DNA of 64,000 nucleotides from Limosilactobacillus rudii (GTDB lineage: Bacteria; Bacillota; Bacilli; Lactobacillales; Lactobacillaceae). The position numbers were made by a program, and so were the translations under genes. The stretch is taken from NCBI RefSeq assembly GCF_014145455.1, contig NZ_JACIVB010000054.1, positions 248,001 through 312,000 on the forward strand. The letters run 5' to 3'. The notes under the pieces are model-generated. The model did no database searches. It was not told where the DNA came from and saw nothing but the letters and a program-made list of their open reading frames with translations. This document shows positions 23,831 to 31,246 of the stretch, in pieces. Each line of letters starts with the position of its first letter. The first letter of the stretch is position 1.

Positions 23831-23927
23831 AATATAAAAAATATGATATAGTAAATATAAGAGTAGTTAAGAGAAGAGAGGGAAAATAATGTTGTAATAG
23901 GTTTTATTATAAGGGGAGTAGGTTACG

Positions 23928-24788
23928 ATGTCGCTTATTGATATTTTAATTGCCCTGATACCGGCGTTTGGGCTCGGTTTTCAGGTTATCTGTATGCAAC
24001 TGATTGGTGGAAAGTATACTAATAAGGTAATGGGGATGGCGATTGTCACCCTGCTAGTCGGAATTGGCGTTTACTTTATTAAGCAACCGGTCTTAACACC
24101 AGCGCTATGGTTAGGCGCAGCGTTGAGTGGTGTCGGCTTTTGTATTGGAATTATCCTGCAAGTCAAGAGTTTCTCGCTAGTGGGTGTATCAATGACAATG
24201 CCGGTTTCGGTCGGTGAGCAGCTTGTCGGGACGGCCCTTGTTGGTGCAATTTGTTTTCATGAATGGACAGCAGCAAACCAATGGCTCTTAGGAATTGGGG
24301 CATTGATTTTAATTGTTGTGGGAATTGCATTGACCGCTTATCAAGAAGAAAGCGACAAGGGTAGTGACTTTAAGAAGGGGATGCTCTACCTTCTTATTTC
24401 ATCGATTGGCTTTGTGGCCTACGCTTCATTTCCAACAGCATTTCACCTTAGCGGTTGGGATGTTGTCTTTCCACAAGCAATTGCTATTTTTATCGCAATG
24501 ATCGTTCTTTGTTCATTTGAGCATGATAGCCAATTGTTTGCGAAGAAGACCTGGCAAAACCTAGCAACCGGGGTATGTTTTGCAATCGCTAACCTTGGGA
24601 TAATTTTTTCCAATGAGATTAATGGGGTTGCTGTGGGTTATACCATTTCCCAATTGAATGTTGTTATTTCGACCCTCGGAGGATTGTGGATTCTTCACGA
24701 AGCCAAAACACCAAAAGAAGTCCGATTTATTATCGCCGGTGTGATCTTAGTAGTTGCCGGGGGAGTAATGATTGGAATTACTAAATAA
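23928..24788 (+). CDS. GRP-family sugar transporter (GlcU/RbsU-like)
   Basis: A membrane protein of 286 residues with ten hydrophobic segments in the drug/metabolite-transporter fold. It matches the glucose/ribose porter (GRP) type in starting LIDILIALIPAFGLGFQVI, with the repeat halves showing MPVSVGEQLVGTALVGAI and YTISQLNVVISTLGGLWILHEAKTPKE. Such proteins take up glucose or ribose by proton symport. GGGGAGTAGG precedes ATG. A cre-like site overlaps the promoter, consistent with carbon control. The precise sugar is unknown. Confidence 0.85.
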   Translation: MSLIDILIALIPAFGLGFQVICMQLIGGKYTNKVMGMAIVTLLVGIGVYFIKQPVLTPALWLGAALSGVGFCIGIILQVKSFSLVGVSMTMPVSVGEQLVGTALVGAICFHEWTAANQWLLGIGALILIVVGIALTAYQEESDKGSDFKKGMLYLLISSIGFVAYASFPTAFHLSGWDVVFPQAIAIFIAMIVLCSFEHDSQLFAKKTWQNLATGVCFAIANLGIIFSNEINGVAVGYTISQLNVVISTLGGLWILHEAKTPKEVRFIIAGVILVVAGGVMIGITK

Positions 24789-24854
24789 GCAGGCGCTAAC
24801 ACGGATGATGTGATATAGTAAAGGTGTAATTTTTAAGCAAAGTGAGGGAGAATC

Positions 24855-24968
24855 ATGGCTAAATACACTGTAGAATTAAGCGAAGAAGACATTCAAATGA
24901 TTAAGGACTGTCATTCAAAGAATCCTTCAATTATGAAGGCAATGAATGAAGCAAAGAAAGAAGACTAA
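24855..24968 (+). CDS. 37-residue protein, unknown function
   Basis: A short gene with a good ribosome binding site (GAGGGAG, seven bases before ATG), its own promoter-like GATATAGTAAAGG upstream and its own strong terminator. The protein is hydrophilic and predicted helical: MAKYTVELSEEDIQMIKDC, then HSKNPSIMKAMNEAKKED. It has one cysteine and no signal or membrane segment. I do not recognise it. The AKYTVELSEEDI start resembles the beta-strand and helix of small ribbon-helix-helix or antitoxin-like proteins, but it is too short to claim that. Confidence 0.65.
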   Translation: MAKYTVELSEEDIQMIKDCHSKNPSIMKAMNEAKKED

Positions 24969-24987
24969 TCTTCTCTGTTAATAAAAG

Positions 24988-25034
24988 AAAAAGCAATCTC
25001 AGCGCTGATAAAAGACGTTGAGATTGCTTTTAAA
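24988..25034 (+). terminator. Terminator after the 37-residue protein gene
   Basis: AAAAGCAATCTCA pairs with TGAGATTGCTTTT, with extra pairing toward the loop, followed by TTAAAATT. Confidence 0.9.
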
Positions 25035-25060
25035 ATTAGAAAGCTTAAATATAAGAATAT

Positions 25061-25440
25061 CTAAATAGAGATTGCTTTGTAACTGTGTATTAATGAATAT
25101 TCTATTTAGGAATAAGCAATGGTGTTTCTACAGAAATAGGAGAAACACAAAAAGAGTATCGCCATTGTTCGGTGACCTGTTCAGAAACACAGGAGCTAAA
25201 CTACAAATGTGATAAAGGAAGAAAAGTAGCTATGGGGTTAAATTAGATAAGCTGCTGTGTGCTGAAAAAGATCATTAAATAAGGCACGAGAAGAAACCTA
25301 ATTGTCCGCTCCTTTCAAAGAAAATGATAAATAAAACGCAATGAAAAAATAGCTAAAGGGGGTTAGCTATTAAGTCCACGGCAAGCTGACCTATGGGGTG
25401 AGATCAGGGAAATAAATTTGTTTCTTTTAAATAAATTTAT
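25061..25440 (+). ncRNA. Candidate structured non-coding RNA
   Basis: This gene-free stretch contains several strong local helices: CTAAATAG/CTATTTAG (25061-25068/25102-25109); a two-part stem CAATGG/CCATTG with inner TGTTTCT/AGAAACA (25117-25167); CCTGT/ACAGG (25176-25193); AATTAG/CTAATT (25241-25246/25298-25303); and the perfect AATAGCTAA/TTAGCTATT with loop AGGGGG (25348-25371). CTATGGGGT occurs twice (25230, 25391). It does not show the conserved bases of RNase P, tmRNA, 6S or SRP RNA that I know. Strand is chosen because it follows the plus-strand terminator; the reverse is possible. Ends are approximate. Confidence 0.4.
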
Positions 25441-25667
25441 TTAATTTTATTTATCACCTTCATATTACCTTTTTTTTTTTTTTTTCAACACCGATTCAAT
25501 AAAAATATTTATTTATTTCAATTATAATACAATAACTGAAATGTATTCGTTAACTTGGTTACCCGGTAATATGCATAAAATGAATGGCAGAGGATTGAGG
25601 ATAAGTATTTCCCTTTATAAAAATTGTGGTTTAAAATATAACAAGTTAATAAAAGGAGGTCGTTTCA
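25441..25667. other. AT-rich spacer with a 16-base T tract before the alcohol dehydrogenase gene
   Basis: A pure run of 16 T lies at 25470-25485. TATAAT near 25526 may be the -10 of the dehydrogenase promoter, giving a leader of about 135 bases, but no good -35 is seen. No credible gene is present. Confidence 0.4.
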
Positions 25668-26723
25668 ATGAAGAAAGCAATTTTTGCAACAGCAGGTCAG
25701 ATGAAGGTTGTCGATGTCGATCGACCGACTATTCAACAGCCAGACGATGTGATTATTAAAGTTGTCCGAACTTGTGTCTGTGGATCAGACCTATGGAACT
25801 TCCGGGGAATCAATCCGGTTGAAAAAGATTCTGAAAATTCCGGTCACGAAGCGATTGGGATTGTGGAAGAAGTTGGTGATGATATTACTACCGTTCAACC
25901 AGGGGACTTTGTAATTGCACCATTTACCCATGGCTGCGGTCACTGTGCTGCTTGCCTTGCAGGTTTTGATGGCTCATGCCAAAGCCACAGCGATAATTTT
26001 AGCTCTGGCGTGCAAGCCCAGTATATCCGGTTCCAACACGGTCAATGGGCATTGGTCAAGGTTCCTGGTAAGCCAGAAGATTACAGCGAGGGAATGCTCA
26101 AATCATTATTGACCCTGGCTGATGTAATGGCTACTGGTTACCATGCCGCTCGCGTTGCTAATGTTGGTGCCGGTGATACGGTCGTTGTAATGGGTGACGG
26201 TGCGGTTGGTCTTTGTGCAATTATTGCTGCTAAGATGCGGGGTGCTAAGAAGATTATCTCAACTAGTCGTCACGCTGACCGTCAAGCACTGGCAAAAGAA
26301 TTTGGCGCAACTGATAATGTTGCTGAACGGGGTGACGAAGCTGTTAAGCAAATCATGGCCTTGACTAATGGCGCTGGTGCAGACGCAGTTCTTGAATGTG
26401 TTGGGACTGAACAATCAACTGATACGGCAATGAAGGTTGGTCGCCCTGGTGCAATCATTGGCCGGGTTGGTTTACCACATACGCCAAAACAAGACATGGC
26501 AGCGCCGTTCTACAAGAACACAATTGTTGCTGGTGGTCCGGCTTCCGTTACTACTTATGATAAGAAAGAGCTATTAAAGGCCGTTTTAGATGGTAAGATT
26601 AATCCTGGTAAGGTTTTTACGAAGAGCTTTAGTCTTGATAACATTCAAGAAGCCTACGAAGCAATGGATAAGCGTGAGGCGATTAAGTCTTACATTATTA
26701 TGGATGGTTTTGCACGCGAATAA
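25668..26723 (+). CDS. Zinc-dependent alcohol dehydrogenase
   Basis: A medium-chain zinc dehydrogenase of 351 residues. The catalytic zinc ligands lie in CVCGSDLWNFRG and GHEAIGIVEEVG. The structural zinc site is complete, Cys-X2-Cys-X2-Cys-X7-Cys in HGCGHCAACLAGFDGSC (about residues 86-102). The NAD-binding fold starts VVVMGDGAVGLCAIIAAKMRGAKKIIS. It probably oxidises or reduces a secondary alcohol, aldehyde or polyol; the exact substrate is unknown. Its AAAGGAGG ribosome binding site is optimal. It stands alone after a long AT-rich leader. Confidence 0.92.
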   Translation: MKKAIFATAGQMKVVDVDRPTIQQPDDVIIKVVRTCVCGSDLWNFRGINPVEKDSENSGHEAIGIVEEVGDDITTVQPGDFVIAPFTHGCGHCAACLAGFDGSCQSHSDNFSSGVQAQYIRFQHGQWALVKVPGKPEDYSEGMLKSLLTLADVMATGYHAARVANVGAGDTVVVMGDGAVGLCAIIAAKMRGAKKIISTSRHADRQALAKEFGATDNVAERGDEAVKQIMALTNGAGADAVLECVGTEQSTDTAMKVGRPGAIIGRVGLPHTPKQDMAAPFYKNTIVAGGPASVTTYDKKELLKAVLDGKINPGKVFTKSFSLDNIQEAYEAMDKREAIKSYIIMDGFARE

Positions 26724-26876
26724 TTTAATACAAGTTAGTTTGACTCAGGATATTGATTCCCCAATGTGCTGGGTCTTTATTATACTTACAAAAAATCAGA
26801 GCAAGATTAGGACAAAATTAACGCGAGCGTGCTAAAATACGAGAATAGAATATGAGAAGTAAGCGGGATGATTTAA

Positions 26877-27497
26877 ATGCGTCGGTATGGCTTTTTAGCG
26901 CTGGCGATTATCTTGAATTCAATTGGGCACTCATTGACGATTGTAACGAACTTAGGAAGCATGCCGTGGCCAGCGTCAATTGTTAATATTATGCAAATGA
27001 TGAATTGGAATATGACGGAAACAATCTTTACGGAAGGATTGTTTGTTATCGGGCTTAATATTTTACTAGTCGGAGCATTTGTGCCCCAAGAGTTTGGCTG
27101 GGAGATGATCTTTTTAATCCCGTATAGTATTTTAATGCAGCTTTTTGCAAATTTATGGCGATTATGGGGAATTGATACCAGTCATCTGTCGTGGCGCTTT
27201 AGCTTCGACATCTTAGGATTAATAATTGCCTTTGCCGGTTATGCTTTATACCAACAATGCGATTGCTGTTATCACCCGCATGACAAGCTAACGGTGTTTT
27301 TGAAGCGCCGGGTAAATGTGAAATTTACAAAGTATTTTAATATCGTGTTACCGGTGATTATTATTTTATTATGTTCCTTGAAGAATCACATGATTTACGC
27401 CTTTAATGTAGGCACCCTTATTGGTTATCTTAGCCAACGACGAATTGTTGGTTTTTGGCAGGAAAAGGTGCTGATAAATATTAAATTTTTAAATTAA
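26877..27497 (+). CDS. YczE/YitT-like integral membrane protein
   Basis: A 206-residue membrane protein with about five hydrophobic segments. It opens RYGFLALAIILNSIGHSLTIVTNLGSMPWPASIVNI, similar in type to the YczE-like family (short helices, small-residue loop after the first segment). A Cys-rich loop QQCDCCYHPHDK lies after the fourth segment. Function of the family is unknown; YczE itself affects surfactin production in Bacillus. The start ATG has a weak ribosome binding site (GCGGGAT). It lies 46 bases before the secreted metalloprotease gene, and the two may share a transcript. Confidence 0.65.
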   Translation: MRRYGFLALAIILNSIGHSLTIVTNLGSMPWPASIVNIMQMMNWNMTETIFTEGLFVIGLNILLVGAFVPQEFGWEMIFLIPYSILMQLFANLWRLWGIDTSHLSWRFSFDILGLIIAFAGYALYQQCDCCYHPHDKLTVFLKRRVNVKFTKYFNIVLPVIIILLCSLKNHMIYAFNVGTLIGYLSQRRIVGFWQEKVLINIKFLN

Positions 27498-27543
27498 TGT
27501 AGGATTAGCGTTTAGCAATCTCACTGATTACGGGGGTGATTAG

Positions 27544-28233
27544 GTGCGTCGATTCATTTTAACAATACTAGTTGCGGGGATGGTTATCCTTGGTGGTGCG
27601 CGGATTTACGCTGATAACGCGGATCCAAATGCTGGATCATTCCAGTCGTCCTTTTTTAGCCCGGATTCAACCAGTGATAATGACTTTCAATTTTCAGGTG
27701 CTTCCCAGCGCCCGAATGCAGACCGTCTTGCCATCCCTCATAACACGCCGACACCATTAGAGGGTATTCGGTGGAAAAAGAAGAAGATAACGATCTACAT
27801 GGAAACTACTGACCCGAAGCTAAAGTGGGCTTTTCGTGATGCGGTCAAAAAGTGGAACAAGACTAAGGCTGTTCAAATTCGCTGGACTAAAGATGAGGAA
27901 AAGGCCAATATTATTGCTGCTGACGGTGATTTGGCACGAAATAATACTGGTAATAATAATGTTGGCTATACTACCTCAGAACTGGGATCAACCCGGACAG
28001 AATATGATCCAACGACCAACACTTTACACAAGGCAACGTCGACTCTTGATCCTAACCAACTGGATTATACGAATAAGGAATTTAGGAGTGAGGTTGCCCA
28101 ACACGAATTAGGGCATGCACTTGGCCTTGCTCATGCCCCAGAGTATGAGCACAGTGTGATGATTCCACGCAATATTAAGAATGGAATTACCAAAAATGAT
28201 ACCAAAACCTTACGGATGTTATATGCAAAATAA
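27544..28233 (+). CDS. Secreted zinc metalloprotease (matrixin/M10-like)
   Basis: A secreted protease of 229 residues. Residues 1-23 form a signal peptide (RRFILTILVAGMVILGGARIYA). The catalytic motif is HELGHALGLAH (residues about 188-198) and a Met-turn SVMIP follows. The catalytic domain starts about residue 75 (KKKITIYMETTDPKLKWAFRDAVKKWN), as in matrixins, and no Cys-switch propeptide is visible. GTG is the start, after GGGGGTGA. It probably cuts proteins or peptides at the cell surface. T-box and luxS lie next, with a promoter of their own. Confidence 0.85.
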   Translation: MRRFILTILVAGMVILGGARIYADNADPNAGSFQSSFFSPDSTSDNDFQFSGASQRPNADRLAIPHNTPTPLEGIRWKKKKITIYMETTDPKLKWAFRDAVKKWNKTKAVQIRWTKDEEKANIIAADGDLARNNTGNNNVGYTTSELGSTRTEYDPTTNTLHKATSTLDPNQLDYTNKEFRSEVAQHELGHALGLAHAPEYEHSVMIPRNIKNGITKNDTKTLRMLYAK

Positions 28234-28248
28234 AATTTGAAATAGGTG

Positions 28249-28277
28249 TTGACAATTAATAAGGATGACGGTATTAT
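28249..28277 (+). promoter_or_regulatory. Promoter of the T-box/luxS transcript
   Basis: TTGACA (28249-28254), 17-base spacer, TATTAT (28272-28277): close to the sigma-A consensus. Confidence 0.8.
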
Positions 28278-28283
28278 AATGAC

Positions 28284-28580
28284 AATTAAATTAGAAAATG
28301 CTTAGAAAAGATGAGTAATCATTTAATGCTTTTACAGAGAACTGGACTTGATGAGAACCGGTATTGCGGATGATGATGAAGATGGTCTTGGAGCAGTCCG
28401 TTGTCGTGAGTGTTTATTATGAGCGACAGGCGATTAGCACCCGTTACCGTGCTGGAGTATTCAGTTGAGTACTTCATGCGGATCCTATTGTGAGATAGGG
28501 TTGAATTAGGGTGGTATCACGTTAATGATTATTAGACGTCCCTGGAAATGACGATTTGTTGTTTCTGGGGCTTTTTTTAA
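28284..28580 (+). promoter_or_regulatory. T-box leader, probably methionine-specific, upstream of luxS
   Basis: A tRNA-sensing leader of about 300 bases. Stem I shows GATGAGTAATC (28310-28320) and the distal AG-bulge region CAGAGAACTGG. The likely specifier loop holds ATGATGAAG (28369-28382), reading Met. The T-box sequence is AGGGTGGTATCACG (28508-28521), whose TGGT pairs with tRNA ACCA. A GTCCCTGGAAA/TTTCTGGGGC terminator with a T-run follows (28538-28578). Uncharged tRNA would favour readthrough into luxS. The specifier is read by eye and could be shifted. Confidence 0.88.
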
Positions 28581-28622
28581 TATCTAGACTATCCTCATCG
28601 AAATAGAAAGGGAGATTTTATT

Positions 28623-29099
28623 ATGGCTAAAGTTGAAAGTTTTACATTAGATCATACCAAGGTAAAGGCACCTTATGTTCGCTTAATTACCGTTGAAGAA
28701 GGTCCTAAGGGCGACAAGATTAGTAACTATGACTTGCGATTGGTTCAACCAAATGAGAATGCCATTCCAACAGCGGGCTTGCATACCATTGAACACTTAT
28801 TAGCGGGCTTGCTCCGTGATCGTTTAGACGGGGTGATTGATTGCTCGCCATTTGGTTGCCGGACTGGTTTTCACTTAATTACTTGGGGCGAACATTCGAC
28901 CACTGAAGTCGCCAAGGCTTTGAAGTCTTCGCTTGAAGAAATTGCCTACAAGACAAAGTGGGAAGATGTTCAAGGAACAACGATTGAATCTTGTGGTAAT
29001 TATCGTGACCACTCATTGTTCTCCGCTAAGGAATGGTCAAAGAAGATCTTGGACGAAGGAATTTCAGATAAACCATTTGAACGCCACGTGGTTGACTAA
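28623..29099 (+). CDS. luxS: S-ribosylhomocysteine lyase (LuxS)
   Basis: LuxS of 158 residues splits S-ribosylhomocysteine into homocysteine and 4,5-dihydroxy-2,3-pentanedione, the precursor of autoinducer-2. The metal site is intact: HTIEH (His54, Glu57, His58) and Cys124 in [10 protein letters not shown]. The catalytic Cys79 lies in FGCRTGFH. Length and ends match the family. GAAAGGGAG precedes the ATG. The methionine-type T-box upstream ties it to methionine supply, since it recycles homocysteine in the activated methyl cycle. The MetQ-like gene downstream fits the same theme. Confidence 0.97.
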   Translation: MAKVESFTLDHTKVKAPYVRLITVEEGPKGDKISNYDLRLVQPNENAIPTAGLHTIEHLLAGLLRDRLDGVIDCSPFGCRTGFHLITWGEHSTTEVAKALKSSLEEIAYKTKWEDVQGTTIESCGNYRDHSLFSAKEWSKKILDEGISDKPFERHVVD

Positions 29100-29109
29100 G
29101 TAAAAGCAC

Positions 29110-29153
29110 GCTAACGATTTCTCGCGAGTAAAGACATGTCGAATCCTGTTAGC
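29110..29153 (+). other. Hairpin between luxS and the MetQ-like gene
   Basis: GCTAAC (29110-29115) and GTTAGC (29148-29153) are perfect complements with weaker inner pairing. No T-run follows, so it may be a processing or stability element rather than a terminator. Confidence 0.35.
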
Positions 29154-29207
29154 TGATGTGACTAGTTATTAGAAGATAGCGAAAGCAAAAGTGAGAGGAG
29201 TTTTAAA

Positions 29208-30068
29208 ATGAGAAAGAAAAAGCATACTAAATGGTGGATTATTGGAATTATTGTCGTCATCTTACTTGGCGCAGGGCTTAGTGTGGGCGCTAACGGAGGA
29301 TTTGCGAAAAAAGATGAGATTACTCTGGGGACGATTGGGCCGGATGTGCAGATTTGGCAACATATTGCTGATAGCAAGCAGGCTAAAGATGCTGGCGTGA
29401 AGATTAAGGTCAAGAGTTTTACTGACCCGGTTGCCTTAAACCGGGCAACAGCGAGTGGTGAAGTAGACGTAAATGCCTTCCAGTCATGGTCTTACCTCCA
29501 AGCATATAATAAGGAAAATAAAAAGGCCCAGCTTGCAGCCTTAGGAACCACCTATTTGGAGCCAATGGGTCTTTACTCAGATAAGTACAAGAGTATTAAA
29601 GATATTCCTGATGGGGCAACAGTAGCGATTGCAAATAACCCGGCAAACACAGCGCGTGGTTTATTATTGTTGCAAAGTGCTGGCTTGATTAAGCTAAAGG
29701 CTAATTTCGGGGCGACAAGCGGTACTAATGACATTGCATCAAATCCTAAGAACTTGCAATTCAAAGAAATTGACGATACAACCGGGCCACGAGTGTTGAA
29801 GTCAACAGACTTAGTATTGATTGGTAATACGATTGCGTTAACTGGGCATTTGAATGTCTTGAAGGATTCCATTTACCATGAAAAAGTTGACCAGAGTACG
29901 AAGGATAATATCAATGTGATAGCGACAGCTAAGAAGAGTCGCGATAATACCGAGTATAAGAAGCTTGTTAAGCTTTACCACAACAAACAAATTCAACAAT
30001 GGATTAATAAAAAATACCAAGGAACAAAGGTTAATGTTGATAAGCCATTGAGTTACTTGGCACATTAA
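29208..30068 (+). CDS. metQ: MetQ/NlpA-family methionine-binding protein, apparently without a lipobox
   Basis: A substrate-binding protein of 286 residues. The mature part begins ITLGTIGPDVQIWQHIADSKQAKDAGVKIKVKSFTD, then NAFQSWSYL, ANNPANTARGLLLLQSAGLIKL and LVLIGNTIAL, all of the NlpA family that binds methionine. The N-terminal hydrophobic segment (about 9-28) lacks a lipobox Cys (LSVGANGG), so it is more likely an anchored or cleaved non-lipid protein. No metN (ATPase) or metI (permease) gene is nearby; it would use a transporter encoded elsewhere. GAGAGGAG precedes the ATG. Expression probably depends on the luxS T-box or its own promoter. Confidence 0.85.
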   Translation: MRKKKHTKWWIIGIIVVILLGAGLSVGANGGFAKKDEITLGTIGPDVQIWQHIADSKQAKDAGVKIKVKSFTDPVALNRATASGEVDVNAFQSWSYLQAYNKENKKAQLAALGTTYLEPMGLYSDKYKSIKDIPDGATVAIANNPANTARGLLLLQSAGLIKLKANFGATSGTNDIASNPKNLQFKEIDDTTGPRVLKSTDLVLIGNTIALTGHLNVLKDSIYHEKVDQSTKDNINVIATAKKSRDNTEYKKLVKLYHNKQIQQWINKKYQGTKVNVDKPLSYLAH

Positions 30069-30074
30069 TTAAGG

Positions 30075-30112
30075 AAGCAGTGAGAGAGTATGATTTCTCG
30101 CTGCTTTTTTAA
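30075..30112 (+). terminator. Terminator after the MetQ-like gene
   Basis: AGCAGTGAGA pairs with TCTCGCTGCT and is followed by TTTTTT. Confidence 0.9.
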
Positions 30113-30236
30113 TATTAATTTCGATATATTATGAATGTTATAAGCTCACCCCAGTTTGATATTAATCGGTACCGCTATCAGCTATAATATAAGTTATCAA
30201 TAAGACAGTCTGGCAACCAAAAGAGCGGAGAATTAT

Positions 30237-30983
30237 ATGCAGACAGTATTAATAACCGGGGGAACTTCCGGAATTGGGTTAAGTACAACGCGGCTTTTCT
30301 TAGCCAAGGGTTGGAATGTAATGATGGCCTCAGACCAAGAAGAAAAAGGAGAGCGATTGTATGATGAGCTGGAAAAAGAAGTTGGTAAGGAACGTATTGG
30401 TTTTAGTTTTACAGACGTTAGCAGCCAAGCTAGTGTTTCGCATCTTCAACAAGCAACCTACGACAAGTTCCAAAAAATCGACGCGCTTGTAAATGATGCC
30501 GGGATTGTAGTTAACGGAAAGTTGCACGAAGTTGAGGAACAGGATTGGGATCGCGTCTTTGCCGTTAATGTCAAGGGAACTTACCTTGTGAGCAAGGCCT
30601 TTTTGCCACAAATGATGGCGCAAAAGAGTGGAACAATTGTTAATATTTCCTCTGTGTCGGGCTTAGCTGGTGATTATGACATGGTTGCTTATAACGCGAC
30701 AAAAGGGGCAATCATCAATATGACACGGGCAATGGCAATGGATTATGGCCTATATGGAATTCGCGTTAACAGTATTGCTCCGGGACCAACGCAAACACCG
30801 CTTTTCCCGGCAGATCAAATCGAACGGTTCGGCCACTACAGTCCGTTAGGCCGGATTGTGCAACCAGAAGAGATTGCCGAAGCTGTATACTTTGCCGCAA
30901 CTTCTGCATCCAGCGCGATGACTGGGGAAACGATTCCGATTACGGCAGGATTTGAAATAAAAACTGGTCAGCCAGCAAAATAA
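30237..30983 (+). CDS. Short-chain dehydrogenase/reductase
   Basis: A Rossmann-fold oxidoreductase of 248 residues. The cofactor motif is TGGTSGIG (7-14). Asp after the second strand is replaced by ASDQEE, giving no clear NAD or NADP preference. NDAGIVV, the catalytic Ser in NISSVSG, and Tyr/Lys in YNATK are present, so it should be active. APGPTQTPL and the C-terminal ITAGFE complete the fold. The substrate is unknown; related enzymes act on sugars, acetoin/diacetyl and steroids. AAGAGCGGAG precedes the ATG. It has its own promoter region and terminator. Confidence 0.92.
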   Translation: MQTVLITGGTSGIGLSTTRLFLAKGWNVMMASDQEEKGERLYDELEKEVGKERIGFSFTDVSSQASVSHLQQATYDKFQKIDALVNDAGIVVNGKLHEVEEQDWDRVFAVNVKGTYLVSKAFLPQMMAQKSGTIVNISSVSGLAGDYDMVAYNATKGAIINMTRAMAMDYGLYGIRVNSIAPGPTQTPLFPADQIERFGHYSPLGRIVQPEEIAEAVYFAATSASSAMTGETIPITAGFEIKTGQPAK

Positions 30984-30999
30984 AATAATGGCGGATAGC

Positions 31000-31042
31000 A
31001 GTCAGATGATAAACATATATATGCTTATTATCTGACTTTTTT
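31000..31042 (+). terminator. Terminator after the short-chain dehydrogenase gene
   Basis: AGTCAGATGATAA pairs with TTATTATCTGACT, followed by TTTTTAT. Confidence 0.88.
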
Positions 31043-31189
31043 ATCAGTCGAATTTAAACATTTGTGATGGATAAAGTCTAAAAAAGGTGTATCAAGGAAA
31101 TCCTGTTATTTTATTTATTATAAGCAAACGACTAATTTTTGTTACTTTACTTATTAGCCAAAAGTGAAACGGACAATATGAAAATGCGT

Positions 31190-31195
31190 TATAAT
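31190..31195 (+). promoter_or_regulatory. Candidate -10 of the first giant adhesin gene
   Basis: TATAAT at 31190-31195, about 50 bases before the ATG. The -35 is poor. Confidence 0.35.
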
Positions 31196-31246
31196 TGTAA
31201 GTATATTAATAACAGTAAAAATGCATAAAAAAGAGAGGGGAATAAT

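Noticed and set aside
25061-25440. RNase P RNA, tmRNA, 6S or SRP RNA
   Set aside because: I could not find GAGGAAAGTCC, the tmRNA tag region or other signature bases of these RNAs on either strand.
25541-25759. 72-codon frame overlapping the start of the alcohol dehydrogenase gene
   Set aside because: It has no ribosome binding site and its second half overlaps the dehydrogenase coding sequence in another frame.
30820-30840. CGAACGGTTCGG in the short-chain dehydrogenase gene as a LexA site
   Set aside because: The half-sites are two bases too close for a LexA box, and it lies deep inside a coding region.
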